Assembly (NCBI GenBank): GCA_049647265.1
Contig: JBARXJ010000048.1
Span: 186,001-250,000 of the forward strand
Length of the DNA stretch: 64,000 bases
Origin: JAAURB01 sp049647265
Lineage (GTDB): Bacteria; Cyanobacteriota; Cyanobacteriia; Cyanobacteriales; Microcoleaceae
Direction: 5' to 3'
The notes beneath the pieces are model-generated. The model saw only the letters and a program-made list of their open reading frames with translations, ran no database searches and had not been told where the DNA came from. Position numbers and translations under genes: made by a program. Shown one piece after another: positions 56,966 through 64,000 of this stretch (position 1 is its first letter; every line of letters begins with the position of its first letter).

Positions 56966-56997
56966 AACGAATCGTTAATAAAGTAAATAGAGTCCGA

Positions 56998-57537
56998 TTA
57001 ACTAAACAGTTGATCAATCGAAAGGCCTCGTTCTTTGGAAACTTCAGAGAAGGTTCGCAGGCTAGAAAGGGCATCAACAGTTGCCCGGGCGTTATTGAGT
57101 GGGTTACTCGAACCGAGTTGTTTAGCCAGAATATTTTGAACCCCTGCCAGTTCGAGTACAGTTCGTACAGCGCCCCCGGCAATTACACCCGTACCGGGAG
57201 AAGCAGGCCGAACCATAACGTTCGCACCGCCACCAATTCCATTAACGGGATGGGGAATAGAATTCGCCTTGGTGAGCGGGACGCTAATCACATTTTTGCG
57301 ACCATCTGCGACACCTTTTTTCACCGCACCAATGACATCAGCGGCTTTACCGACTCCCACGCCAACTTGACCTCGTTCGTTGCCAACAATCACAATGGCA
57401 CGGAAACTGAGCTTTTTACCGCCTTTAACCACTTTAGTTACCCGGCGGATTTGCACCACCCGCTCTTGCCATTCGGTCTCTTTTTCTTTGGTACGATTGC
57501 CTTTTTTGCGGCGTTGTTGTTGTTGTTGTTCTGCCAT
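56998..57537 (-). CDS. rpsE: 30S ribosomal protein S5
   Basis: A 179-residue S5 with a Gln/Arg/Lys-rich N-terminal extension (five consecutive Gln from a CAA-type repeat) and the domain with FRAIVIVGNERGQVGVGVGK and GTGVIAGGAVRTVLELAGV. Involved in translational fidelity at the mRNA entry. Directly followed by rplO. Confidence 0.97.
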   Translation of the reverse strand: MAEQQQQQRRKKGNRTKEKETEWQERVVQIRRVTKVVKGGKKLSFRAIVIVGNERGQVGVGVGKAADVIGAVKKGVADGRKNVISVPLTKANSIPHPVNGIGGGANVMVRPASPGTGVIAGGAVRTVLELAGVQNILAKQLGSSNPLNNARATVDALSSLRTFSEVSKERGLSIDQLFS

Positions 57538-57647
57538 CTTATCTAGATATCAAAAGTGAATTGAGAATATGACTGACAGCAACAGAGTCGAAACTTGGCC
57601 GACATCGACAGTGTTCAATTCTGCTGTTGTAATGTCAGAAGTTTAAC

Positions 57648-58010
57648 TTAGAAATCTAATCCCGCTTCTCGAGCCGCATCGGCTAGCGCTTTAACCCGAC
57701 CGTGATATAAATATCCCCCCCGGTCAAACACAACCTTTTCGACTCCTTGAGCGATAGAGCGTTGAGCAATCAATTGACCGACTTTGGTTGAGGCATCACA
57801 GTTGCCACCGTTGTCTAATTGTTCTCGAATCTCAGGGTCTAAGGTCGAAGCGGCAGCTATTGTGTGTTGTTTGCTATCGTCAATCAGTTGAGCATAAATA
57901 TGCTTATGAGAGCGGAACACACATAAACGGGGGCGTTCGGGAGTTCCTTCTGCTTTACGACGCACACGCCGATGCCGCCGCAAACGGGATTCTGTACGGG
58001 TGGTTTTCAT
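57648..58010 (-). CDS. rplR: 50S ribosomal protein L18
   Basis: A 120-residue L18, starting MKTTRTESRLRRHRRVRRKA, with RPRLCVFRSHKHIYAQLID and the C-terminal FDRGGYLYHGRVKALADAA. Binds 5S rRNA. The gap of about 110 bases to rpsE is larger than elsewhere in the operon. Confidence 0.97.
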   Translation of the reverse strand: MKTTRTESRLRRHRRVRRKAEGTPERPRLCVFRSHKHIYAQLIDDSKQHTIAAASTLDPEIREQLDNGGNCDASTKVGQLIAQRSIAQGVEKVVFDRGGYLYHGRVKALADAAREAGLDF

Positions 58011-58013
58011 GGT

Positions 58014-58553
58014 TTATTTCTTGCCTGATTTACCAGCTTTTCGTCGAATTTGTTCTCCGGCATATCGAATGCCTTTACCTTTGTAGGGTTCAGGAGGCCG
58101 AACCGCACGAATGGTGGCTGCGGTGTTACCCACAACTTCTTTACTAATGCCGCTGACAATCACATTGGTGTTGTTTTCTACGGCTAAGGTAATTCCTTCG
58201 GGGGGTTTAATTTCAACGGGCTTACTGTATCCCACATTCAGGATTAAGTTCTGGCCTTGGACTTGCGCCCGATATCCAACCCCTTGGATTTCTAAGCGCC
58301 GTTGAAATCCTTGAGACACGCCTTCTACCATATTGGCAACCAAGGAACGACATAAACCGTGACGTTCTCGGGCGCGGCGGCTCTCGTCTTTGCGCTTGAT
58401 TGTGATGGTGTTGTCTTCTTGACCAATCACAGCTTCTGGCGGTAGTACCCGAGAGAGTTCTCCTTTAGGGCCTTTAACCGTAACGGTTTGACCGTCGATT
58501 GTAATATTGACCTTGGCTGGAATCGGAATAGGCTGTTTACCAATTCGAGACAT
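58014..58553 (-). CDS. rplF: 50S ribosomal protein L6
   Basis: A 179-residue L6, MSRIGKQPIPIPAKVNITID, with the C-terminal EPYKGKGIRYAGEQIRRKAG signature. Starts 3 bases after rplR in coordinate terms (L6 then L18 in transcription order). Confidence 0.97.
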   Translation of the reverse strand: MSRIGKQPIPIPAKVNITIDGQTVTVKGPKGELSRVLPPEAVIGQEDNTITIKRKDESRRARERHGLCRSLVANMVEGVSQGFQRRLEIQGVGYRAQVQGQNLILNVGYSKPVEIKPPEGITLAVENNTNVIVSGISKEVVGNTAATIRAVRPPEPYKGKGIRYAGEQIRRKAGKSGKK

Positions 58554-58600
58554 GATATTTGTTTAATGTTGCTAAGGGTAAATAAAAGCAGATTCAACTG

Positions 58601-59002
58601 CTACCAGATATAGCAAAGCACTTCGCCACCAATCCCTTGACGACGGGCTTCACGGTCAGTCATCACCCCGTGAGAGGTTGAAATAATTGCTATTCCAATT
58701 CCTCCCAAGACACGAGGCAATTCTTTACGGTTTTTGTAAACTCGCAATCCCGGACGACTGACCCGTTTCAAGGTTTTAATGGTGGGTTTACGGGTTTTGG
58801 GATTGTACTTGAGAGACAAGACCAACTTTTGGGTAATGCCTTCGCCGCTTTCTTCGACATTGTCAATAAAGCCTTCGTTTTTTAGAACGCGGGCGATACT
58901 GCGAGTCATGCGGGTTGCTGGAATATCTGTGGTTTGATGCCGCGCCATGCAAGAGTTGCGGATGCGCGTAAGCATATCTGCAATGGTGTCGTTTGTTGCC
59001 AT
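58601..59002 (-). CDS. rpsH: 30S ribosomal protein S8
   Basis: A 133-residue S8: NDTIADMLTRIRNSCMARHQ at the start and the C-terminal STSHGVMTDREARRQGIGGE-VLCYIW block. Key assembly protein of the 30S platform. rpsN (S14) is missing between rplE and rpsH, as in many cyanobacteria. Confidence 0.97.
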   Translation of the reverse strand: MATNDTIADMLTRIRNSCMARHQTTDIPATRMTRSIARVLKNEGFIDNVEESGEGITQKLVLSLKYNPKTRKPTIKTLKRVSRPGLRVYKNRKELPRVLGGIGIAIISTSHGVMTDREARRQGIGGEVLCYIW

Positions 59003-59026
59003 AATTGCCTAAATATTAATAGTGCC

Positions 59027-59572
59027 TTAGTTCTCCCGGAAGGGCATTCCCATTTCTTTGAGCAAGGCGCGTCCTTCTTCGTCAGTTTGGGCGGAAGTGA
59101 CAATGGAAATATCTAAACCTCGAATTTGATCGATACTGTCGTAATCGATTTCAGGAAAAATCAACTGTTCCCGCACCCCTAAGCAGTAGTTGCCTCGGCC
59201 GTCAAAGCTTTTGGGACTAATCCCCCGAAAATCTCGAATCCGAGGGAGTGCCAAATGAATCAGTCGATTAGCAAAGGCGTACATCCGCTCAGAACGTAGC
59301 GTTACCATTACACCAACGGGCATTCCTTTACGGATTTTAAAGCCCGCAATGGCTTTCTTGGCGCGGGTGACGATGGGTTTTTGGCCAGTAATGATAGCCA
59401 TTTCCTGAATGGAGGATTCTAGTGCTTTCGCATTTTGTGAGGCTTCCCCTAAACCCCGGTTGAGGGTGACTTTAACCAGTTTGGGGACTTGATGAATATT
59501 GTCGTATTTGAACTGTTCCATTAATTTAGGAACAATTTCTTCTTCGTACCGTGTTTTCAGTGGAGATACCAT
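59027..59572 (-). CDS. rplE: 50S ribosomal protein L5
   Basis: A 181-residue L5 with KVTLNRGLGEASQNAKALES, ITGQKPIVTRAKKAIAGFKI and the FPEIDYDSIDQIRGLDISIV block. Binds 5S rRNA and the P-site tRNA. 24 bases before rpsH. Confidence 0.97.
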   Translation of the reverse strand: MVSPLKTRYEEEIVPKLMEQFKYDNIHQVPKLVKVTLNRGLGEASQNAKALESSIQEMAIITGQKPIVTRAKKAIAGFKIRKGMPVGVMVTLRSERMYAFANRLIHLALPRIRDFRGISPKSFDGRGNYCLGVREQLIFPEIDYDSIDQIRGLDISIVTSAQTDEEGRALLKEMGMPFREN

Positions 59573-59694
59573 AGCTGTTTGTGGGTTTTAATTATCCCTG
59601 GGCTGGGTCAGGGAAAGTTAACAATAGATGTGTTTCACACTCAACCGTTAGAACAACTGCTGCTTGTGGGAAAGAAAAATTCGCAGGTTTGAAA

Positions 59695-60048
59695 TTAATC
59701 AATAATTTCCCCTGTTTTTTTCAGCATCCGCACTTTACGACCTTCTTCAGTAAAGGTATAAGACACCCGACTGGCGACTTTTTCCTTTTCTGAATAAAGC
59801 ATGACGTTAGAACTATGAATTGGGGCCTCAAAGGTAATAATCCGGCCAGACTCTCCTTCTTGTTGAGGTTTGACGTGTTTGGTGCGGACATTGACATCAC
59901 GAACCACCACTTTACTGACTCGGGGCATCGTTTGAATAATTTCCCCGACTTTACCTTTGTCACGGCCTGTAATCACCTGAACGGTGTCCCCTTTTTTGAT
60001 GTGCATTTTCATCTTTTGAGGGGGAGTTTGGCTTTTACGTTTAACCAT
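59695..60048 (-). CDS. rplX: 50S ribosomal protein L24
   Basis: A 117-residue L24 carrying the KOW motif (IKKGDTVQVITGRDKGKVGE). Its ATG overlaps the stop codon of rplN by one base (TAATG), indicating coupled translation. Confidence 0.97.
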   Translation of the reverse strand: MVKRKSQTPPQKMKMHIKKGDTVQVITGRDKGKVGEIIQTMPRVSKVVVRDVNVRTKHVKPQQEGESGRIITFEAPIHSSNVMLYSEKEKVASRVSYTFTEEGRKVRMLKKTGEIID

Positions 60049-60416
60049 TAGAGTACCTCCGGTGCTAAAGAAACAATTTTCATGTAACTTTTATCCCGCA
60101 GTTCCCGTGCTACAGGGCCAAATACACGAGTTCCTCTCGGATTGCCTTCCGGGTTGATAATCACGGCGGCGTTATCATCAAACCGAATACTCATGCCACT
60201 ATCGCGGCGCAGACTATGGCGAGTCCGTACAATCACGGCCCGAACCACATCGGATTTTTTCACTGCCATATTGGGAATGGCATCTTTCACAACGGCGATA
60301 ATTTCATCGCCAATGCCGCCGTAGCGACGATTACCGCCCCCTAACACCCGGATGCACATCAGTTTGCGTGCTCCGCTGTTATCGGCGACATTCAATAAGC
60401 TTTCCTGTTGAATCAT
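60048..60416 (-). CDS. rplN: 50S ribosomal protein L14
   Basis: A 122-residue L14, MIQQESLLNVADNSGARKLM, with RYGGIGDEIIAVVKDAIPN and GTRVFGPVARELRDKSYMKI. Length and motifs standard; overlaps the start of rplX. Confidence 0.97.
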   Translation of the reverse strand: MIQQESLLNVADNSGARKLMCIRVLGGGNRRYGGIGDEIIAVVKDAIPNMAVKKSDVVRAVIVRTRHSLRRDSGMSIRFDDNAAVIINPEGNPRGTRVFGPVARELRDKSYMKIVSLAPEVL

Positions 60417-60490
60417 GGTGGGTGGTTTGAATAGGGAGAAAATCTCACGCCCGAGATTTTACGCCCGGTTGACACTTACAGATAAAAATC

Positions 60491-60739
60491 CTAAATCGCC
60501 CGAGTACTGAGAATTTCCACAACATTCCAGCACTTGGTTTTACTCAGGGGACGAGTTTCTTGAATTCTGACTCGATCTCCTTCTTGACATTTGTTTTCCT
60601 CATCATGCACTTTATAGTGCTTGGTTTTGACGACAATCTTGCCGTATTTGGGATGAGGAGAACGGTTTTCAATCGCAACAACAACGGTTTTATCCATTTT
60701 GTTACTAATCACAAAGCCGACTCGTTCTTTGATTGCCAT
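60491..60739 (-). CDS. rpsQ: 30S ribosomal protein S17
   Basis: An 82-residue S17 with VGFVISNKMDKTVVVAIENR and GDRVRIQETRPLSKTKCWNV. OB-fold protein of the 30S body. 35 bases after rpmC. Confidence 0.97.
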   Translation of the reverse strand: MAIKERVGFVISNKMDKTVVVAIENRSPHPKYGKIVVKTKHYKVHDEENKCQEGDRVRIQETRPLSKTKCWNVVEILSTRAI

Positions 60740-60773
60740 AGCTTGAATGGGTTCAGACTAACTCAATAAAGGT

Positions 60774-60995
60774 TTACTCAGAAACTGCCGTTTCAGTTTG
60801 TCGTTGACGTTCCCCTTCTACTGTGAGTAATTGGGCAAGCCAATGACGAGCGTGTTTAAACTCGTGGGTTTTTTCTAAGCGGCCAGTTGCTTGGAGTAAA
60901 CGCAGGTTTGCTAATTTCTTCTTTGTCTCACTAATTTCTTGAGACAAGTTTTCATCACTTAAATCTCTTGCGTCTGCAATCTTTGGCAATGCCAT
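60774..60995 (-). CDS. rpmC: 50S ribosomal protein L29
   Basis: A 73-residue helical hairpin protein near the polypeptide exit tunnel; SDENLSQEISETKKKLANLR LLQATGRLE is the family core and the tail (VEGERQRQTETAVSE) is variable. Between rplP and rpsQ. Confidence 0.95.
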   Translation of the reverse strand: MALPKIADARDLSDENLSQEISETKKKLANLRLLQATGRLEKTHEFKHARHWLAQLLTVEGERQRQTETAVSE

Positions 60996-61010
60996 AATGA
61001 TAAGATTCCT

Positions 61011-61436
61011 CTAGTCTTCAACCGCTGTTTGAGAACGGGTAATAAACTTGGTTTTAATCGGTAATTTTGAGTCGGCGAGGCGCATGGCTTCGCGGGCAAC
61101 GGATTCAGGAACTCCGGTTAACTCAAACATAATCCGACCGGGTTTAACCACAGCCACCCAATATTCTGGGTTTCCTTTCCCGGAACCCATCCGGGTTTCA
61201 GCCGCTCGCATGGTGACGGGTTTATCGGGGAAAATCCGAATCCAGATTTTACCGCCCCGGCGAATATAACGAGTCATGGCTCGTCGGGCTGCCTCGATTT
61301 GGCGAGAGGTAATCCAGCAGGGTTCTAAGGCTTGCAGGGCATAATCTCCAAAATTGAGAGTATTGCCTCGAGTTGCCAGGCCCCGCATTCGTCCTCGTTG
61401 TTGTTTACGGAATTTTGTTCTTCTCGGACTTAACAT
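61011..61436 (-). CDS. rplP: 50S ribosomal protein L16
   Basis: A 141-residue L16: MLSPRRTKFRKQQRGRMRGL, ITSRQIEAARRAMTRYIRRG and the ETRMGSGKGNPEYWVAVVKP loop close to the peptidyl-transferase centre. Standard length. Confidence 0.97.
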   Translation of the reverse strand: MLSPRRTKFRKQQRGRMRGLATRGNTLNFGDYALQALEPCWITSRQIEAARRAMTRYIRRGGKIWIRIFPDKPVTMRAAETRMGSGKGNPEYWVAVVKPGRIMFELTGVPESVAREAMRLADSKLPIKTKFITRSQTAVED

Positions 61437-61472
61437 AACTGGTTATTACTGAGAGATGGACCAAATCATCAA

Positions 61473-62201
61473 TTATCCTTCGTTAGAACGATCATCATAT
61501 TTCTGACGACGGGGTTGACGATTACGTCGAGGTTGGTTGTTGGTGGGGGGAGCGGTTTCTTCTTGTCCGGGAATAATTTCGCCTTTAAAGATCCAAACTT
61601 TAATCCCCAAAATTCCGTAAATGGTCAAAGCGGTACAGTAGGCATAATCAATATCTGCCCGTAAGGTATGTAATGGCACACGACCTTCGCGAGTCCATTC
61701 GGTTCGAGCAATTTCTGCCCCATTTAACCGACCGCTGACTTGAATTTTGATCCCTTCAACCCCAGCTTTCTGGGCGCGAGTAATAGCCTGACGCACCACC
61801 CGACGGAATGAAACCCGTTTTTCGAGTTGTTGGGCAATGTATTCACCAATTAATGTGGCATCGGCATCTACACGAGCCACTTCAACTACATTAATCCGAA
61901 TTTGGCGCTGATTGCCGAGTTCTTTTTGTAAACCGACTCTCAGGGCTTCAATTCCGCTACCACCGCGACCCACAACGACCCCAGGACGAGCCGTAAAGAC
62001 TTCTAGGTCAATTTGGTCTGCTTTACGTTCAATCCGGACATCAGAGATGCCAGCATTACTTAGATTTTTGCGAATATATTCGCGGATTTGATGGTCTTCC
62101 TGGAGTAACTCTGGATATTGTCTCGCATCGGCAAACCAGCGAGATTTATGTTCCTGAGTAATTCCGAGACGAAAACCAACTGGATGTATTTTTTGTCCCA
62201 T
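61473..62201 (-). CDS. rpsC: 30S ribosomal protein S3
   Basis: A 242-residue S3 starting MGQKIHPVGFRLGITQEHKS, with the type II KH domain GxxG loop in RPGVVVGRGGSGIEAL and a C-terminal basic tail (RRNRQPRRQKYDDRSNEG). Lines the mRNA entry and has helicase activity with S4 and S5. Confidence 0.97.
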   Translation of the reverse strand: MGQKIHPVGFRLGITQEHKSRWFADARQYPELLQEDHQIREYIRKNLSNAGISDVRIERKADQIDLEVFTARPGVVVGRGGSGIEALRVGLQKELGNQRQIRINVVEVARVDADATLIGEYIAQQLEKRVSFRRVVRQAITRAQKAGVEGIKIQVSGRLNGAEIARTEWTREGRVPLHTLRADIDYAYCTALTIYGILGIKVWIFKGEIIPGQEETAPPTNNQPRRNRQPRRQKYDDRSNEG

Positions 62202-62285
62202 AACAGTCTGAGGATAATATCTGTTAACTGTTTACTTTGATTGCCTGGTTAATTACAGTGGACTCAATTACAACCAATGAATGGA

Positions 62286-62642
62286 TTACTCGCTCATCGG
62301 TGCAACCGCAACAGTAATATGACAGGTGGGTTTACGAATTTGATAGGCACGACCCTGTGCTCGGGGACGATACCGTCGTAAACTGGGGCCTTGATCGGCG
62401 AAAGCTTCGGAAACAATGAGGCTAGCTGGGTCAAGACCTTGGTTATGTTCGGCATTGGCAACCGCTGAACGTAATACCTTAAGTACAGGCTGACAGGCCC
62501 GATAAGGCATAAATTCAAGGATAATTAATGCTTCCCGATAAGAACGGCCCCGAATTTGATCCAGGACTCGTCGCACTTTATGGGGAGACATCCGAATATA
62601 ACGGGCGATCGCTTTGACTTGTTCTGAGTTATCTACTGCCAT
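62286..62642 (-). CDS. rplV: 50S ribosomal protein L22
   Basis: A 118-residue L22 with ARYIRMSPHKVRRVLDQIRG and the C-terminal hairpin RRYRPRAQGRAYQIRKPTCH that reaches the exit-tunnel constriction. 84 bases before rpsC. Confidence 0.97.
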   Translation of the reverse strand: MAVDNSEQVKAIARYIRMSPHKVRRVLDQIRGRSYREALIILEFMPYRACQPVLKVLRSAVANAEHNQGLDPASLIVSEAFADQGPSLRRYRPRAQGRAYQIRKPTCHITVAVAPMSE

Positions 62643-62648
62643 AATTGT

Positions 62649-62927
62649 TTACCGACGTGCTTTTTTATCACTTTTGGCATGACCTCTAAAGGTGCGCGTT
62701 GGGGCAAATTCCCCGAGTTTATGGCCAACCATTTGTTCGGAGACAAAGACCGGAACATGAGTGCGGCCATTGTGAACCGCAATGGTATGGCCGATCATTT
62801 GAGGCAGGATAGTCGAAGCGCGTGACCAAGTTTTGATCACTTCCTTTTTGCTATTAGCATTTAAGGCTTCAATTTTTCTCATCAATTTGTCGGCGACAAA
62901 TGGGCCTTTTTTTAGTGAACGAGGCAT
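62649..62927 (-). CDS. rpsS: 30S ribosomal protein S19
   Basis: A 92-residue S19, MPRSLKKGPFVADKLMRKIE, containing IGHTIAVHNGRTHVPVFVSE. I use the ATG at 62927: this gives the family length and start. The frame continues to 63005 but that would overlap rplB and add 26 unsupported residues. Confidence 0.97.
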   Translation of the reverse strand: MPRSLKKGPFVADKLMRKIEALNANSKKEVIKTWSRASTILPQMIGHTIAVHNGRTHVPVFVSEQMVGHKLGEFAPTRTFRGHAKSDKKARR

Positions 62928-62949
62928 AGGTTTAGTTCCAACTTCACAT

Positions 62950-63813
62950 CTAACTTTGACGACCGCCCTTTCCGCGTTTAGAAGACTTCCGACGACGACG
63001 GACAATTAAAGCAGTACTGCGTTTTTTCTTATTCCGAGTTTTCGCACCCAGGGCAGGTTTACCCCAAGGGGTCATCGGGCCACTACGACCAATGGGAGCG
63101 CGTCCTTCTCCACCACCATGAGGGTGATCGCAGGGGTTCATTACACTTCCCCGGACGGTCGGCCGCTTTCCTTTCCAACGGTTACGCCCAGCTTTACCGA
63201 CGCTGGTATTACGAATGTCGGCGTTACCGACTTGACCAATGGTGGCATAGCAATTGGCGGGGACTTTACGTTGTTCTCCTGAAGGTAATTTCAGGGTGAC
63301 GTATTTGCCTTCTTTTGCCATGATTTGGGCGATCGCGCCCGCTGCACGGACAATTTGGCCACCTTTACCGGGAAGTAACTCCACGTTATGAATGGCGGTT
63401 CCTAACGGAATTTTCGCCAAAGGTAAAGCGTTACCGACTTCAATCGGTGCTTCAGGCCCTGCGGTAATTAAAGTCCCGACTTGTAAGCCGGCTGGATGCA
63501 GAATATAACGTTTTTCCCCATCGATATAATGCAGCAGGGCAATCCTAGCATTACGATTGGGATCGTATTCAATCTCGGCGACTTTGGCGGGAACATTATG
63601 TTTATCCCGTTTAAAATCAATAATTCGATACAGTTTTTTGTGTCCACCACCCCGATGGCGACAGGTAATGACTCCTCTATTATTCCGACCTTGATGACGA
63701 TGTTTATGGGTCGTCAAAGAGCGCTCTGAACCGGAGCGCGTGACTTCGGAAAAATTGGAGGTCGCTAACTGGCGTGTGCCAGGGGTCATTGGACGATAAG
63801 CACGAATTCCCAT
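62950..63813 (-). CDS. rplB: 50S ribosomal protein L2
   Basis: A 287-residue L2 near the peptidyl-transferase centre. Signatures: GIRAYRPMTPGTRQLATSNF at the start, the HRGGGHKKLYRIIDF block, and GSVMNPCDHPHGGGEGRAPI with the catalytically important His. Standard length, 61 bases downstream of rplW. Confidence 0.98.
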   Translation of the reverse strand: MGIRAYRPMTPGTRQLATSNFSEVTRSGSERSLTTHKHRHQGRNNRGVITCRHRGGGHKKLYRIIDFKRDKHNVPAKVAEIEYDPNRNARIALLHYIDGEKRYILHPAGLQVGTLITAGPEAPIEVGNALPLAKIPLGTAIHNVELLPGKGGQIVRAAGAIAQIMAKEGKYVTLKLPSGEQRKVPANCYATIGQVGNADIRNTSVGKAGRNRWKGKRPTVRGSVMNPCDHPHGGGEGRAPIGRSGPMTPWGKPALGAKTRNKKKRSTALIVRRRRKSSKRGKGGRQS

Positions 63814-63874
63814 AGTTTTCTCTCTTCTACAAGGATGTACAACCGTTTTTGTCTATGTACTATTGAAGTATTCT

Positions 63875-64000
63875 TTAGACTTCTGGGAAGAGAATTTTCC
63901 GTAACGGTTCTCCGTCTTCTAAGGTGACAATGGCGCGTTTATAACGAGATTTAAACCCGACAAATTTACCGACTCTCCGCTGTTTTCTGGGAGGATTATG
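63875..64000 (-). CDS. rplW: 50S ribosomal protein L23, C-terminal part (partial at window edge)
   Basis: The last 41 residues of L23: RKQRRVGKFVGFKSRYKRAI then VTLEDGEPLRKILFPEV. The frame runs off the window, so the start is not seen. L23 sits at the exit tunnel and docks trigger factor and SRP. In the normal S10 operon rplC and rplD would lie beyond the window edge. Confidence 0.93.
   Translation of the reverse strand, partial: HNPPRKQRRVGKFVGFKSRYKRAIVTLEDGEPLRKILFPEV

Noticed and set aside
57010..57546. 178-codon plus-strand frame opposite rpsE
   Set aside because: Fully antisense to a strongly conserved ribosomal gene; a shadow.
62928..63005. 26-residue N-terminal extension of S19
   Set aside because: Overlaps rplB and is absent from the family; the ATG at 62927 gives the standard 92 residues.

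Overview
The window is chromosomal DNA from a cyanobacterium, probably a filamentous Oscillatoriales-type organism (genus-level guess only). The evidence is petM for cytochrome b6f, chlM for chlorophyll synthesis and a ycf39-type photosystem II assembly factor; a plastoquinone-type UbiA prenyltransferase; many HIP1 octamers (GCGATCGC, for example near 449, 13861, 19004 and 38238); and a ribosomal operon with the cyanobacterial gene order, lacking rpsN and rpmD. Non-coding DNA is AT-rich. I see no tRNA, rRNA, CRISPR array, transposase or phage gene.

Layout. (1) 1-4.9 kb, plus strand: end of secD, secF, a stand-alone Mo-nitrogenase C-terminal-domain protein, a PsiE-like membrane protein, a small membrane protein, a lipid/diacylglycerol kinase and a small conserved protein. 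(2) 4.9-11.5 kb, mostly minus: UbiA prenyltransferase, NAD kinase, ycf39, petM, chlM, an orphan type IV pilin-like protein, a roughly 0.9-kb AT-rich gap and a membrane/coiled-coil protein. (3) 11.8-15.3 kb, plus: a PAS-GAF hybrid histidine kinase and a REC-adenylate/guanylate cyclase. (4) 15.4-20.9 kb: a LysM-M23 peptidase, a convergent cyanophycinase-like S51 protein, a 113-bp tandem array carrying truncated copies of the next gene's start, a polysaccharide deacetylase and an RTX/Calx-beta/FG-GAP protein. (5) 21-24 kb: Pmp3, MscS, a low-temperature-induced-like protein and a DUF2267 protein, which looks like an envelope-stress group. (6) 24.1-31.2 kb: a 1693-residue STAND-NTPase/14xWD40 protein, a TetR regulator with a perfect palindromic operator, and type 2 IPP isomerase preceded by a heptamer repeat. 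(7) 31.6-35.7 kb: an asparagine-synthetase-like protein with two GT4-type glycosyltransferases, followed by a GST on the other strand. (8) 36.4-45.2 kb: a TIGR02587/TIGR02588 membrane pair and a giant beta-helix/cadherin-like/RTX secreted protein. The start regions of the TIGR02587 gene and the giant gene are each split by a short frameshift in a simple repeat. (9) 45.2-64 kb, minus: argJ, a small SRPBCC-like gene and a long run of housekeeping genes (prfA, rpmE, rpsI, rplM, truA, rplQ, rpoA, rpsK, rpsM, rpmJ, infA, adk, secY, rplO to rplB and the end of rplW), i.e. the fused S10-spc-alpha operon.

The last 15 kb are ordinary housekeeping genes. The accessory interest lies between 16 and 45 kb: surface proteins probably exported by type I secretion, a possible cell-surface glycan locus, a signalling or defence-type STAND ATPase, and several repeat or frameshift features that could switch genes on and off or could be sequencing artefacts.
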